NCBI GenBank assembly: GCA_017889545.1
Contig: JAGFZV010000019.1
Location: 1 to 56,640 of the forward strand
Reading direction: 5' to 3'
Length of the DNA stretch: 56,640 nt
Source: Bacillota bacterium
GTDB lineage: Bacteria; Bacillota; Negativicutes; CTSoil-072
The position numbers and the translations under genes were made by a program. Below the pieces are notes generated by a model. The model saw only the letters and a list, made by a program, of their open reading frames with translations, was not told where the DNA came from and ran no database searches. Numbering within the stretch: the stretch's first letter is position 1; the number at the start of each line of letters is the position of its first letter. Positions 43,289-53,700 of the stretch are shown piece after piece.

Positions 43289-45322
43289 ATGAACATGAAA
43301 AACATTCAGACCAAACTGCTAATTATTCTCTTGCCCCTTGTTCTTTTGATCTTAGGCGCATTGTCGGGGTCAAGCTATTATCTTTCACAGCAATCTTTGG
43401 CGAAAAGCATCGACCAAACAGCCATTGCGGTGGGAACCGATTATGGCCACCGGGTGCAGGATGACATGAAACTCATGATATCGAAACTAGAAGACTTGGC
43501 CAGTATACAGCGTGTGCGCACAGGCGGCGATAAGGTACAACTTGTCGAAGCATTGGCAGAAGCGCAAAAAAGGCTGGGCGTTTTTGATGCCATTGTTTTT
43601 ATTACGCCTGAGGGTGCGGGCTTTACCAATATGGGGACAACAGCCTCCTATGGTGAGCGTGATTATTTCAAGAAAGTAATTGCCACACAAAAAGCCGCTG
43701 TTTCAGATCCGGTGATTTCTAAGTCAACCGGGAAATTGGCAGTAGTTTTAGCCGTACCGGTGATGAATAACGGCAATTTGACCGGAGTGCTTGTTGGCAC
43801 ATTTTCTGTGGAAAGATTGACCGCTATGATAAAGGATTCAAAATTTTTGGATACCGGGTATGGTCAGATTACAGACAAGACGGGCGTTGTGATTGCTAAT
43901 CCGATCAATACGGAAGTCATTGGTAAATTAAGCCTTCTCGAGAAAAAAATTAATCCGGCATTGAAAATGCAACAGACGGAGTTGGATGATCGTTTGATCA
44001 ATATGGTCAAGATGACAACCGAAGCGGGAAAACAGACACAGGGAGAATTTGTTTTTGTGGATGGAGTGCCCAAAGTCGCTGTATTTACTCCTATCGATCT
44101 GCCCGGTGACCAGCGTTGGGTGATGTCGGTGGCAGCGCCTAAGGCGGAGGCCGCCAAAGAAACCAATGCATTAGCGCAAATGATGCTTGTTGTCTGTATT
44201 GTATGCTTGATTGTCGTTGTAGCCGCTATTATCGGCATAGCGAAATGGTTTGCCAAGCCGATTTCAATGATCCGGGATGAGTGTCTGCTTTTGGCTCAAG
44301 GCGATTTGCGGGAACTGGAAGCAAAGATTTCTTCAGAAGATGAGATCGGTCAACTGGCAAAGGGTTTTCGTGAGATGCGGGCAAATTTGCGCGAACTTGT
44401 TGGCAAAGTGCATTCGCAATCGGAACAACTTGCGGCTTCCTCAGAAGAACTTACTGCGAGCGCTGAACAATCATCCCAAGTCGCAAGCCAGATAGCGATA
44501 TCGATCAACGAAGTGGCCAGCGGTGCGGAAAAACAGGTTCATGCGATCAACGAAACATCGGCAGTAATGGAGCATATGTCTGCAGGCATCCAACAAGTTG
44601 CCGCCAATGCCAATCTTGTAGCGGAAAAATCGTCTCAAGCTGCCGAAACGGCCAAAGAAGGCGGAAAATCAGTAGAAAAGGCTGTCAGTCAAATGCTGCA
44701 AATTGAACAAACAGTCAATAACTCGGCACAAGTTGTGGCCAAGTTGGGTGAGCGTTCCAAGGAAATAGGACAGATTGTTGATACGATATCTGGGATCGCC
44801 GGTCAGACAAATTTGCTGGCATTGAATGCAGCTATTGAGGCGGCAAGAGCGGGCGAGCAGGGACGAGGGTTTGCCGTGGTGGCGGAAGAGGTCCGAAAGC
44901 TTGCGGAACAGTCACAAGATGCGGCGAAACAGATCGCCCAATTAATTAGAGAAATTCAAGGGGATACGGATCATGCGATTGTTGCGATGAATGCGGGAAC
45001 GCAGGAGGTTGCAGTTGGGGCAGAGGTTGTAACCACTGCCGGTCATGCATTCGGGCAGATATCGAATCTGGTCAATGAAGTGTTTAATCAAGTGAAGGAA
45101 ATTTCCGCTGCAATTCAGCAGATGGCGGGCAGCAGTCAACAAATGGTATTATCTGTAAAGGAAATTGATCGTCACAGTAAAAACGCGGCCGGAGAAGCGA
45201 TGACAGTATCGGCGGCTACAGAAGAACAATTGGCGTCTACAGAAGAAATTGTATCTTCCAGCCAGAACCTTGCCCAATTGGCCCAGGATCTTCAGGAAGC
45301 GATTAATAAGTTCTATGTTTGA
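43289..45322 (+). CDS. Methyl-accepting chemotaxis protein with dCache sensor
   Basis: The 677-residue receptor has a first transmembrane helix at residues 10-32 ([18 protein letters not shown]), an extracytoplasmic double-Cache-type sensor (about 35-285, with [14 protein letters not shown] typical of dCache), a second helix ([20 protein letters not shown]), a HAMP domain ([13 protein letters not shown]) and a long signalling coiled coil with the hairpin tip [43 protein letters not shown] 43289 was preferred over GTG/TTG upstream. Its leader contains a c-di-GMP-I riboswitch, so its expression is linked to the motile/sessile switch. The ligand is unknown. Confidence 0.93.
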   Translation: MNMKNIQTKLLIILLPLVLLILGALSGSSYYLSQQSLAKSIDQTAIAVGTDYGHRVQDDMKLMISKLEDLASIQRVRTGGDKVQLVEALAEAQKRLGVFDAIVFITPEGAGFTNMGTTASYGERDYFKKVIATQKAAVSDPVISKSTGKLAVVLAVPVMNNGNLTGVLVGTFSVERLTAMIKDSKFLDTGYGQITDKTGVVIANPINTEVIGKLSLLEKKINPALKMQQTELDDRLINMVKMTTEAGKQTQGEFVFVDGVPKVAVFTPIDLPGDQRWVMSVAAPKAEAAKETNALAQMMLVVCIVCLIVVVAAIIGIAKWFAKPISMIRDECLLLAQGDLRELEAKISSEDEIGQLAKGFREMRANLRELVGKVHSQSEQLAASSEELTASAEQSSQVASQIAISINEVASGAEKQVHAINETSAVMEHMSAGIQQVAANANLVAEKSSQAAETAKEGGKSVEKAVSQMLQIEQTVNNSAQVVAKLGERSKEIGQIVDTISGIAGQTNLLALNAAIEAARAGEQGRGFAVVAEEVRKLAEQSQDAAKQIAQLIREIQGDTDHAIVAMNAGTQEVAVGAEVVTTAGHAFGQISNLVNEVFNQVKEISAAIQQMAGSSQQMVLSVKEIDRHSKNAAGEAMTVSAATEEQLASTEEIVSSSQNLAQLAQDLQEAINKFYV

Positions 45323-45342
45323 CGTAAGTAAATGATTTATAG

Positions 45343-45364
45343 TCATAAAAGCTATCATTTATGA
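45343..45364. repeat. Inverted repeat after the chemoreceptor gene
   Basis: GTCATAAA and TTTATGAC, eight bases each, surround AGCTATCA. It is a small hairpin just upstream of the stronger terminator at 45373-45416; no function can be claimed. Confidence 0.4.
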
Positions 45365-45372
45365 CCATAGAT

Positions 45373-45416
45373 GATGCCCTTTGCAAAACTCATGCATGAA
45401 TTTTGCAAAGGGCATC
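45373..45416 (+). terminator. Terminator of the chemoreceptor gene
   Basis: A perfect 16-base stem, GATGCCCTTTGCAAAA (45373-45388) with TTTTGCAAAGGGCATC (45401-45416), lies after the receptor stop. The T tract is short (ATCTATT), but the stem is strong. Confidence 0.75.
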
Positions 45417-45551
45417 TATTCATGTATAGGAACTACTATTTTATTGCAATACTTAGTTGTTGAGCCATGATCAGGAGGATTTGAAGCGATGATAGGGTAA
45501 TAGTAATACTGTTAGCATTTAACATAGCCTGAATCCGAAGGAGGAATACAT

Positions 45552-46709
45552 ATGCTTCCAGGGTTAGCTACGAGAACCGGTACGCTTGCGTATGCAAAAC
45601 GTCATCCGGGATTATCCTATCATTCAATGGGAAAAACGGGTTTTTTTTCAAGTGAGGCGGGTTTTGGGGGCTATCGTATTCATGATCAGGTTCCGAAGCA
45701 TTATGGTGCTTTGGTCAAAGCACTGTCGTCGGGAATTAATTTGATTGATACAAGCGCAAACTACACTGACGGAGGATCGGAACGTCTCATCGGCAAAGTG
45801 TTGCAAGATTTGGTAGCTAAAGGAGAAATTCTGAGAGAAGAGATTATAGTTGTATCCAAAGGCGGTTATCTGCAAGGAGAAAACTATCAGTTGAGTCAAC
45901 AACGCAAAACGGATGGGAACCCTTTTTGTGAATTGGTGCAGTATGATGACGGGCTCGAGCATTGTATTCATCCTGAATTTCTATCAGAGCAAATAGGCCG
46001 CAGCTTAGAGAGGTTAGGACTTGAAACGATTGATTGTTATTTGCTTCATAACCCCGAATACTATCTGAAATGGGCGGAAGAACATGACGTTCCCGTTAGG
46101 GAAGCACAAACTGAGTATTTGCACCGTATACGGGAAGCATTTATTTTTCTTGAAGAAGAAGTAGCCAAAGGGCGTATTGGTTGTTATGGGATCAGTTCGA
46201 ATACGTTTGTACTGCCCAAGCGAATCTATACGTTTACTTCATTGGCGCAAATATGGGATATAGCTGAAACTATCAATTCATACAACCATTTCCGGGTAAT
46301 CGAGTTTCCTTGCAATCTTTTAGAAACAAGCGCGATTACAGAAAACAACCAGCCAGACGGAGAGACTGTTTTAGATTTTGCCTATAAGAAAGAGCTGGCA
46401 GTCCTGATTAACCGACCGCTTAACGCAATCCAAGACAACCAACTGATCCGTTTGGCAGAAAAGGCATATGAAGGGGAAGCAGCTCAAGAAGCGGTTGATT
46501 TTTTCAAGCGTGTTTCATCGATTGATCCAGATTGGCATAAAGCCTCTTCGCTTTCACATTTAGCATTGCGGGCGCTTCGCTCCACAACCGGAGTGACTGC
46601 TGTATTGGTCGGCATGCGCCAAGCCGCTTATGTGGAAGATATTCTGGCAGAACTTCGCGAACCCTGTGTGAAGGAAAAACGGCGGGCTTCTTGGGAAAAA
46701 ATAAAGTGA
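45552..46709 (+). CDS. Aldo/keto reductase
   Basis: The 385-residue TIM-barrel oxidoreductase of the aldo/keto reductase superfamily has INLIDTSANYTDGGSE (catalytic Asp and Tyr), VVSKGGYL (Lys) and CYLLHNPEYYLKWAEEHD (His). The C-terminal half includes CYGISSNTFVLPK and the NADPH-site region TTGVTAVLVGMRQAAYVEDI. It is longer than the usual 300-340 residues, with extra residues after the first Lys strand. No 4Fe-4S motif is seen at the C-terminus. ATG 45552 follows AAGGAGGAA. The substrate is unknown. Confidence 0.9.
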   Translation: MLPGLATRTGTLAYAKRHPGLSYHSMGKTGFFSSEAGFGGYRIHDQVPKHYGALVKALSSGINLIDTSANYTDGGSERLIGKVLQDLVAKGEILREEIIVVSKGGYLQGENYQLSQQRKTDGNPFCELVQYDDGLEHCIHPEFLSEQIGRSLERLGLETIDCYLLHNPEYYLKWAEEHDVPVREAQTEYLHRIREAFIFLEEEVAKGRIGCYGISSNTFVLPKRIYTFTSLAQIWDIAETINSYNHFRVIEFPCNLLETSAITENNQPDGETVLDFAYKKELAVLINRPLNAIQDNQLIRLAEKAYEGEAAQEAVDFFKRVSSIDPDWHKASSLSHLALRALRSTTGVTAVLVGMRQAAYVEDILAELREPCVKEKRRASWEKIK

Positions 46710-46762
46710 AGCAAAAAGAACGTCCCCTTGCTTCTATCTAGCCCTTTTTGAAGTGAAGAGGA

Positions 46763-47194
46763 GTGATATATATTCAGGATTTGATCAATACACGAGTGCA
46801 TGATTATTACTGGAAACAGGATTTGAACTGTGCGGTAACAACGCTTAAAATCTTGTCGGAATTATTCCATATAGATATTCATCCTCAAGTGATGGAAGCT
46901 GCGTTCGGATTGAATGCAGGCAGGTCCGCTACTCAATGCGGGCTGATTGAAGGATCCTTGATGTTTATTGGCGTTTATGGGAGCCAAGAACGGATCGAGA
47001 GTGCAAAAATCCAAGAATTATGCCAGAATTTTTCCGAAACATTTCAGCAGAAATTCAATAGTTTATTGTGCAAAGAATTAAGACCGCAGGGATTTTGTTC
47101 CGAGAACCCGCCACACCTTTGCGAGAATTTGACTAAACTTGCGATCCTGTTTTCTGCTGAGTTTATCCTTGGCGCGATGGGGGGATCTCAATGA
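46763..47194 (+). CDS. C_GCAxxG_C_C family redox-cysteine protein
   Basis: The protein of about 143 residues carries the spaced Cys pattern of the C_GCAxxG_C_C family: [35 protein letters not shown] and PPHLCENL. These proteins are suspected to bind a metal or cluster, often near redox genes, but their function is not established. The start is uncertain: AGAGGAG at 46757-46763 overlaps the GTG at 46763, so translation may begin a few codons later (an ATT at 46772 or TTG at 46781 are better spaced). It overlaps the ZIP transporter gene by 4 bases. Confidence 0.8.
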   Translation: MIYIQDLINTRVHDYYWKQDLNCAVTTLKILSELFHIDIHPQVMEAAFGLNAGRSATQCGLIEGSLMFIGVYGSQERIESAKIQELCQNFSETFQQKFNSLLCKELRPQGFCSENPPHLCENLTKLAILFSAEFILGAMGGSQ

Positions 47195-48015
47195 TAGGTT
47201 GGATAGAACCGTTTTCGCCGGTGGTGCAAGCATTGATCGGGACAATGTTTACATGGGGGATTACGGCATTAGGCGCCGGTTTGGTTTTTTTCTTCAAAAC
47301 AATTCACCAAAAAGTATTGAAGGGCATGTTGGGTTTTGCCGCCGGGGTGATGATCGCAGCAAGTTTTTGGTCTCTTTTGGCTCCGGCCATTGAAATGGCG
47401 GAGTCTTTCGGTCAAATTGCCTGGTTCACTGCAGCGGCCGGTTTTTTGGCTGGAGGAATGTTTCTTTGGCTTGTGGATATTATTTTGCCGCATTTGCACA
47501 GAGGACTTGAGAAAGATCAGGCGGAAGGAATTAAGACCAACTGGCAAAAAAGCATTCTTTTGGTGCTTGCCATTACGCTTCATAACATACCGGAAGGGTT
47601 AGCAGTAGGAGTGGCTTTTGGAGCAGTTGCGTTTGGTCTGCCTACGGCATCCTTGGCGGGAGCAGTTGTCTTGGCCGTTGGTATAGGGATCCAAAACTTT
47701 CCTGAAGGCGCTGCAGTATCGATCCCGCTTCGAGGAGAAGGGTTGAGCCGGACCAAAGCATTTTTGTACGGTCAGGCATCAGGAATTGTTGAGCCCGTGG
47801 CGGGTGTTATAGGAGCCTTTGCGGTCATATCCATTCAGCCGATGCTGCCTTATGCCTTGGCATTTGCCGCTGGCGCCATGATTTATGTCGTAGTGGAAGA
47901 ATTAATTCCGGAAGCGCAGCACGATGAAGGCGGAAATTCCACGAACATTGCAACGATTGGCTGTATGGCAGGGTTTGTTGTGATGATGATCCTGGATGTT
48001 GCGCTGGGCGGGTGA
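47191..48015 (+). CDS. ZIP-family metal transporter
   Basis: The 274-residue membrane protein has about eight helices. The metal-binding motifs of ZIP carriers are present: [19 protein letters not shown] (His-Asn-x-x-Glu) and [16 protein letters not shown] (helix 5). A His/Glu/Asp loop lies between helices 3 and 4 ([16 protein letters not shown]). It should carry zinc or another divalent metal across the inner membrane. ATG 47191 overlaps the previous stop (ATGA), so the two genes are co-expressed. Confidence 0.93.
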   Translation: MIGWIEPFSPVVQALIGTMFTWGITALGAGLVFFFKTIHQKVLKGMLGFAAGVMIAASFWSLLAPAIEMAESFGQIAWFTAAAGFLAGGMFLWLVDIILPHLHRGLEKDQAEGIKTNWQKSILLVLAITLHNIPEGLAVGVAFGAVAFGLPTASLAGAVVLAVGIGIQNFPEGAAVSIPLRGEGLSRTKAFLYGQASGIVEPVAGVIGAFAVISIQPMLPYALAFAAGAMIYVVVEELIPEAQHDEGGNSTNIATIGCMAGFVVMMILDVALGG

Positions 48016-48036
48016 AACATCCTCGATTGCAGTTGC

Positions 48037-48855
48037 TTAATGAATAAACATTTCATAGAGTGACAAGATAATTTCAATGACAATGAGTATGATAATGGCC
48101 CATTCTAACCGGGTGCCACGTTTTGCATGCACCAAGTTGGAAAATGCCTCGGTGATATCCATCAGCGTTTCTGTCTTATGGCGAATTTTTTCATAGCGCT
48201 CTTTCAGCTCGAATAATAGTGACAACCGTTCATATAGAGTTGCGGCTTCTTCATGCGTCCATGTGATGTCCGGGTTGTCCAACAACATAATGTATGAAAT
48301 TGTATTCAACTTGAAATTTAATATTTTTGCCAGCATTTTCGCCAGGTCTTCATCCGATACGCCTAGTTCGCCGCGATTCAGGTTATTGACAACATTTTCG
48401 ATGCGGTCAAGCAAAGTATCCACTTCTATTTCATTTTTATCTAACGAGACAGATTTGGCTAAAATTGTAGAAACAATCTCTAATTGATAGTCACTTTGTG
48501 CGCCGACGATCATATAATCGTTATTAATGGCAGGCGGTTGTTCGAGATTAACTTCCAATTTATAGTCATCAGCATAAGTGAAAATATCGGTCTCGCTGAT
48601 TAACGGTTCCAGCTTTTTCATATATTTCACGACATCCATAATTTCATGATGCTGAAAATTAATAAAGACCATGCTGCCAAAATGGAATACATAGACGAAC
48701 TTATTTTTAGCATCATTTACAATGCCTTGCAGATTATCCGCTTTCAAAATCAAAAAATCTTCCCAGCGAAACTTACGGGTGATGCCGAAATGTTCGCCGA
48801 TTTTATTGAGATTTAACTCTTTGCATAAAGCAATTGCTTTAAATTCAGCATACAT
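48037..48855 (-). CDS. RMD1/DUF155-family protein
   Basis: The 272-residue protein matches the RMD1 (DUF155) family: FVYVFHFGSMVFINFQHHEI near residue 60 and a long alpha-helical C-terminal part with LFELKERYEKIRHKTETLMD. It ends in a single transmembrane helix (WAIIILIVIEIILSLYEM). In yeast relatives concern mitochondria and meiosis; the bacterial role is unknown. ATG 48855 follows GGAGGGG by 9 bases. It runs opposite to the ZIP transporter. Confidence 0.85.
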   Translation of the reverse strand: MYAEFKAIALCKELNLNKIGEHFGITRKFRWEDFLILKADNLQGIVNDAKNKFVYVFHFGSMVFINFQHHEIMDVVKYMKKLEPLISETDIFTYADDYKLEVNLEQPPAINNDYMIVGAQSDYQLEIVSTILAKSVSLDKNEIEVDTLLDRIENVVNNLNRGELGVSDEDLAKMLAKILNFKLNTISYIMLLDNPDITWTHEEAATLYERLSLLFELKERYEKIRHKTETLMDITEAFSNLVHAKRGTRLEWAIIILIVIEIILSLYEMFIH

Positions 48856-48887
48856 TGCAGGTTTCCCCTCCAATTAATGATTTTCAT

Positions 48888-49289
48888 TCACTTCTCAACC
48901 GGGCCTTTCCATTGCATCATCCCGCCTGTCACATTGTAGACGTTCGTAAACCCTTTACTTCGCAATAAATTGACAGCTTGGGCACTACGGTTGCCGCTCC
49001 GGCAGATGACATATACTTTTTTTTCTTTGGGAACTTCGTTAAGGCGCTCAGGCAGTTGATCAAGAGGAATAAGCATAGTATTGGGAATGTGGCCATCCGC
49101 ATATTCACCGGGTGTACGCACGTCAAGAATCACAACGGATTTATTTTGCCAGTCGGTCAAGGCTTGATCAATGGATACGTTGTAACTGGGGACGGGGGAA
49201 CTATTATTGGATGCCTGTCCACAGGCGCTCATCAATATAGATAGCAGTATAATGATGGAAACCGACAGGATGGTTTGCAGTTTATGCAT
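48888..49289 (-). CDS. Rhodanese-like lipoprotein
   Basis: The 133-residue protein starts with a lipoprotein signal (TILSVSIIILLSILMSACGQ; lipobox LMSAC) and then one rhodanese domain with ILDVRTPGEYADGHIPNT and the active-site loop VICRSGNRSAQAV. It would sit in the periplasm or on a membrane and transfer sulfur or act in redox control. ATG 49289 follows TAGGAGG. It shares the strand with the RMD1-family gene. Confidence 0.92.
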   Translation of the reverse strand: MHKLQTILSVSIIILLSILMSACGQASNNSSPVPSYNVSIDQALTDWQNKSVVILDVRTPGEYADGHIPNTMLIPLDQLPERLNEVPKEKKVYVICRSGNRSAQAVNLLRSKGFTNVYNVTGGMMQWKGPVEK

Positions 49290-49447
49290 AGAAGCCTCCT
49301 AATAGAAATTTTTGCTGCCGCGGCAGCGGTACAAAAACAAAACCATGTGATAGATAAGTCTATTATATCATCTAGGATGCTCAGTAGTCTTTTTTGCTTG
49401 CAAAACGAGCTTGAGTGAAAATATTAATCAATTCACTATTTATTCTT

Positions 49448-49490
49448 AAAACTTCTGTCAAATTAAAGAGGATTGACAGGAGTTTTGTAT
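49448..49490 (+). other. Hairpin in the gap before the DUF362 gene
   Basis: AAAACTTCTGTCAA (49448-49461) and TTGACAGGAGTTTT (49473-49486) pair over 14 bases with one mismatch, followed by GTATTTT. It lies between divergent genes, in the 263-base gap, about 65 bases before the DUF362 ATG. It could be an attenuator in a leader RNA; the rest of the gap shows no gene. Confidence 0.45.
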
Positions 49491-49552
49491 TTTCGTGGGA
49501 ATATTAACCTAATGAAAGAATATACATGTTTCATAGTTGCGAGGTAATTTTT

Positions 49553-50671
49553 ATGAAAGTAGCAGGAGTCAAAGTCGATACGTATTCTTATCGGGAAATA
49601 GAGCAAGGGCTTGATCAAGCGCTGGGACTTTTGGGTGATATGTCAGATTGGATAAAGCCCGGAGATAAGGTGCTCATTAAACCGAATATGTTGGATGGGC
49701 TGCCGGCGGAAAAAGCGGTAACAACCCACCCGGAATTAATCCGGGCGATCATTCGCAAGGTGAAGAAACACGGGGCTGTTCCAATGGTTGGGGATTCGCC
49801 CGGAGTAACCAGTACGCTAAAGGCCGCTGAGAAGTGCGGGATTTTAGCGGTATGCCATGAAGAGAGGACAGAATTGCTGCCTTTTGACACGACTGTTTCG
49901 ATCTCCTGCCCGGATGGCTTGACGGTAAAAAAGTTTCTTCTCGCCAGCCCCTTGACGGAAGTCGACAAGGTCATCTCGGCAGCAAAAATGAAAACCCATA
50001 CTTTCATGGGCGTAACCGGACCAACCAAGAATTTGTTTGGCTGTATTGTCGGTATGCAAAAAGCGCAATTTCATTTACGTATGCAAAGAAGACAGGAATT
50101 TGCCGGAATGCTGCTTGATTTGGCAAGAGCAGTGAAACCTGTGTTATCGATTGTTGACGGAATCGTCGGCATGGAAGGCGATGGACCGCGCAATGGATAT
50201 CCGGTAAAAGCCGGTATACTGTTGGCGGGGACAAATTGTTTTGCGGTGGATGTTGTGATGGCGGAAATAATGGGATTCGACCCGTTGTTATTGCCGGTAA
50301 CTGCGCTGGCTATTGAAAAACAATTGACACCGGCCTTGGCGAATATTCATCTTGTTGGTGATGCGCAAGCGCTGCGTCTGCACTTTATTGAACCGAGGAG
50401 TATGCAGTCATTGGAGGACCGTTTGCCAAAGTGGATTGCTGAACTTGGTCACAGCCAACTAACTGCCAAACCTTCAATAACAACTCATTGTATCGCTTGC
50501 GGGAGGTGCGTTGATCACTGCCCGCCTCAGGCAATGCGAATGATTGGTGGCCGAATATTGATAGATTATGACAAGTGCATCCGCTGCTATTGCTGCCAGG
50601 AACTTTGTCCGGAAAATGCGGTGCAGGTAACGGAAGGACTTTTACTTAAAATCGTGCAGCATTTCTTGTGA
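49553..50671 (+). CDS. DUF362 protein with C-terminal 2[4Fe-4S] ferredoxin domain
   Basis: The protein of 372 residues has a DUF362 domain (about 1-290: GDKVLIKPNMLDGLPAEKAV, SAAKMKTHTFMGVTGPTKNL, VDGIVGMEGDGPRNG) and two 4Fe-4S motifs at the C-terminus (CIACGRCVDHCP, CIRCYCCQELCP). DUF362 proteins occur in many anaerobes and their reaction is unknown; an electron-transfer role is implied. ATG 49553 follows GAGGTAA; an upstream ATG at 49526 is poorly served. It precedes the pyruvate:ferredoxin oxidoreductase gene by about 100 bases. Confidence 0.9.
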   Translation: MKVAGVKVDTYSYREIEQGLDQALGLLGDMSDWIKPGDKVLIKPNMLDGLPAEKAVTTHPELIRAIIRKVKKHGAVPMVGDSPGVTSTLKAAEKCGILAVCHEERTELLPFDTTVSISCPDGLTVKKFLLASPLTEVDKVISAAKMKTHTFMGVTGPTKNLFGCIVGMQKAQFHLRMQRRQEFAGMLLDLARAVKPVLSIVDGIVGMEGDGPRNGYPVKAGILLAGTNCFAVDVVMAEIMGFDPLLLPVTALAIEKQLTPALANIHLVGDAQALRLHFIEPRSMQSLEDRLPKWIAELGHSQLTAKPSITTHCIACGRCVDHCPPQAMRMIGGRILIDYDKCIRCYCCQELCPENAVQVTEGLLLKIVQHFL

Positions 50672-50770
50672 GTGATGCACGAGGAAATACGCGGCTGAAA
50701 TTAGTGCTATTGGCAGGAGGCTGCCTAATCATACAAGGTAAAATTAACAGAGTGTGGGGAGGTCTATGTT

Positions 50771-53700
50771 GTGTTAAAACGCAAAATGAAGACGATGGAC
50801 GGGAATACCGCCGCTGCGTATGTATCATACGCATTTACCGAAGTCGCAGCTATTTACCCAATTACTCCTTCGTCACAGATGGCAGAAGTTGTGGATGAGT
50901 GGTCTTCTCAAGGCAAGAAAAACATTTTCGGTCAGCCTGTCAGGGTGATTGAAATGCAATCGGAAGGCGGCGCGGCAGGAACACTTCATGGGAGTTTGCA
51001 GGCCGGCGCCTTGTCGGCAACGTACACTGCATCCCAGGGGCTGCTGTTGATGATCCCTAACATGTATAAAATTGCCGGAGAACTTTTGCCGGCGGTGTTT
51101 CATGTGAGTGCACGGGCTTTGGCGGCGAATGCGCTTAGTATTTTTGGCGATCATCAAGATGTTATGGCCACTCGGCAAACGGGTTTTGCGTTATTGGCCT
51201 CCGGCAGTGTGCAAGAAGCTATGGACATGGCGGCGGTTGCGCACTTATCGGCGATTAAGAGCCGGATCCCTTTTCTGCATTTTTTTGACGGCTTTAGAAC
51301 CTCGCATGAGGTGCAAAAGATCGAAATCCTGGAATACGATGAATTAGCTGATTTGCTGGATATGGCAGCGGTCAAGGAATTTCGCCGCCATGCGCTGAAC
51401 CCGGAGCATCCGGTCGTTCGCGGCACCACACAAAACCCGGATATTTACTTTCAAACCCGCGAGGCAGTGAATAAGTTTTATCTTACTCTTCCAGACATCG
51501 TTGAAGATTATATGCAGAAAATCAATGCATTGACGGGGCGAAACTATCAACTTTTCAATTATTATGGTGATCCTGAGGCGCAGCGCGTTATTGTTGCCAT
51601 GGGGTCAGGCTGCGATGCAATCAGAGAAACAATGGACACCTTGAATGCACGCGGTGAAAAAGTTGGATTGATTGATGTACACCTGTATCGTCCGTTTTCG
51701 ATCAAACATCTTCTCAAAGCGATTCCTGGAAGCGTAAGGAAAATCGCTGTTCTCGACCGGACAAAAGAACCGGGATCGGCCGGGGAGCCTTTGTATTTGG
51801 ATATCAAGAACGCCTTCTTTGGTCAAGAAGGTGCGCCGATCATTGTCGGCGGGCGATATGGCTTGGGTTCGAAGGATTTTACGCCTGCCCATATTGCAGC
51901 GGTATTTGAAAACCTAAAACTTGAAAAGCCTAAAAATGGTTTTACTGTCAGTATTATCGATGATGTAACGTACGCTTCATTGCCGGAATACCCGGAAGAT
52001 ATTGATACGACTCCGGCTGGAACTACGAATTGTAAGTTCTGGGGGTTGGGTTCGGATGGAACAGTAGGCGCCAATAAGAATAGCATTAAAATTATCGGTG
52101 ATCATACTGATTTGTATGCGCAGGCGTATTTTGTCTATGATGCGAAGAAATCCGGCGGATTGACCATTTCTCACTTGCGGTTTGGAAAACAGCCCATTCA
52201 ATCTTCTTATCTTATCACGAAGGCGGATTTTGTAGCTTGCCACAATCAAGCATATGTGCGTCAATATGATGTATTGGCGGGGTTAAAACCAGGCGGCAAA
52301 TTTTTGCTGAACTGTTTGTGGGGTCCGGAAGAGCTGGAAACGAATATTCCCCCAGCGATGAAACGCTATATTTCTGCAAACCATATTGAATTTTATACGG
52401 TGAATGCGATTGAAATTGCGCAAAAACTTGACCTTGGCGGCCGTATTAACAGTGTCATGCAAGCCGCGTTTTTCAAGTTGGCAAATATTATTTCTCAGGA
52501 AGATGCTATTCGCTATTTAAGAGATGCAGTTGTAGAATCGTATGGAAAACAAGGTCAGGCCACGATTGAAAAGAATTATTCCGCAATTGACGAAGGAATC
52601 CGCGGTTTGGTTCGAGTTGAGATACCGGACGCCTGGAAGAATTCGCTGGATGAAGAAATTGGCGATGCCGGCCAAATCCCCGAATTCATTAAAACAGTGA
52701 TGGTCCCCATGAACCGGCAGGAAGGAGACAAACTACCGGTAAGTACGTTTAATGGAAGGGAAGATGGAACATTTCCACTGGGCGTGACCGCTTGGGAAAA
52801 AAGGGGCGTTGCGATTCATACTCCGGAATGGCAGGCGGAACATTGCATTCAGTGCAATCAGTGCGCTTTTGTCTGTCCCCATGCAGTCATCCGGCCTTTA
52901 TTGGCAAATGAGGAAGAACTTAAAAATTCTCCATCTGGTTTTGCAGCGAAACCGGCGACCGGGTTTCCGGGTTTGCAGTTCCATCTGGCTATTTCGGCAT
53001 TGGACTGCACCGGCTGCGGCAGCTGCGTCGATATTTGTCCGGCGAAAGAAAAAGCATTACTCATGAAGCCTTTGGCCGAACAACGGCCGCAATGCGAAGA
53101 ATGGTGGGCTTTTGCCGGATCTATTTCAAGCAAACCAATTCCGGAAAAACAAAAATTAACGGTGAAAGGCAGCCAGTTTGCCCAACCGCTGCAAGAATTC
53201 TCCGGCGCTTGCGCCGGTTGTGGAGAAACGCCGTATGCCAAGCTGGTTACCCAGCTGGTTGGTGATCGCATGATGATTTCCAATGCGGCCGGCTGTTCGA
53301 CCGTATGGGGAGCCAGTGCGCCGTCTATTTCGTATACGACAAATTTGCGGGGCTGTGGGCCTGCCTGGGGGTTCTCATTGTTTGAAGATAATGCCGAATA
53401 TGGGTTTGGCATGCATATGGGAGTTCTTCAAGTTCGAAAGACACTGGCAGGATTAGCAGAACAAGCAATGCAGCTGGACGTTGGTCAAAATACAAAAGCC
53501 GCGATGCAAGATTGGCTGACGAATTTAAATAATGGGGAAGGAACGCGTGAACGGGCTGATCGTCTGATTGAAGCGTTGGAAACTGTGAAAGGCGAAAATC
53601 CGCTTTTGAACCAAATTTATGATCAGCGCGATTTCTTTGTTAAGCGCTCTCAATGGGTCTTTGGCGGCGATGGTTGGGCGTATGATATTGGCTTCGGCGG

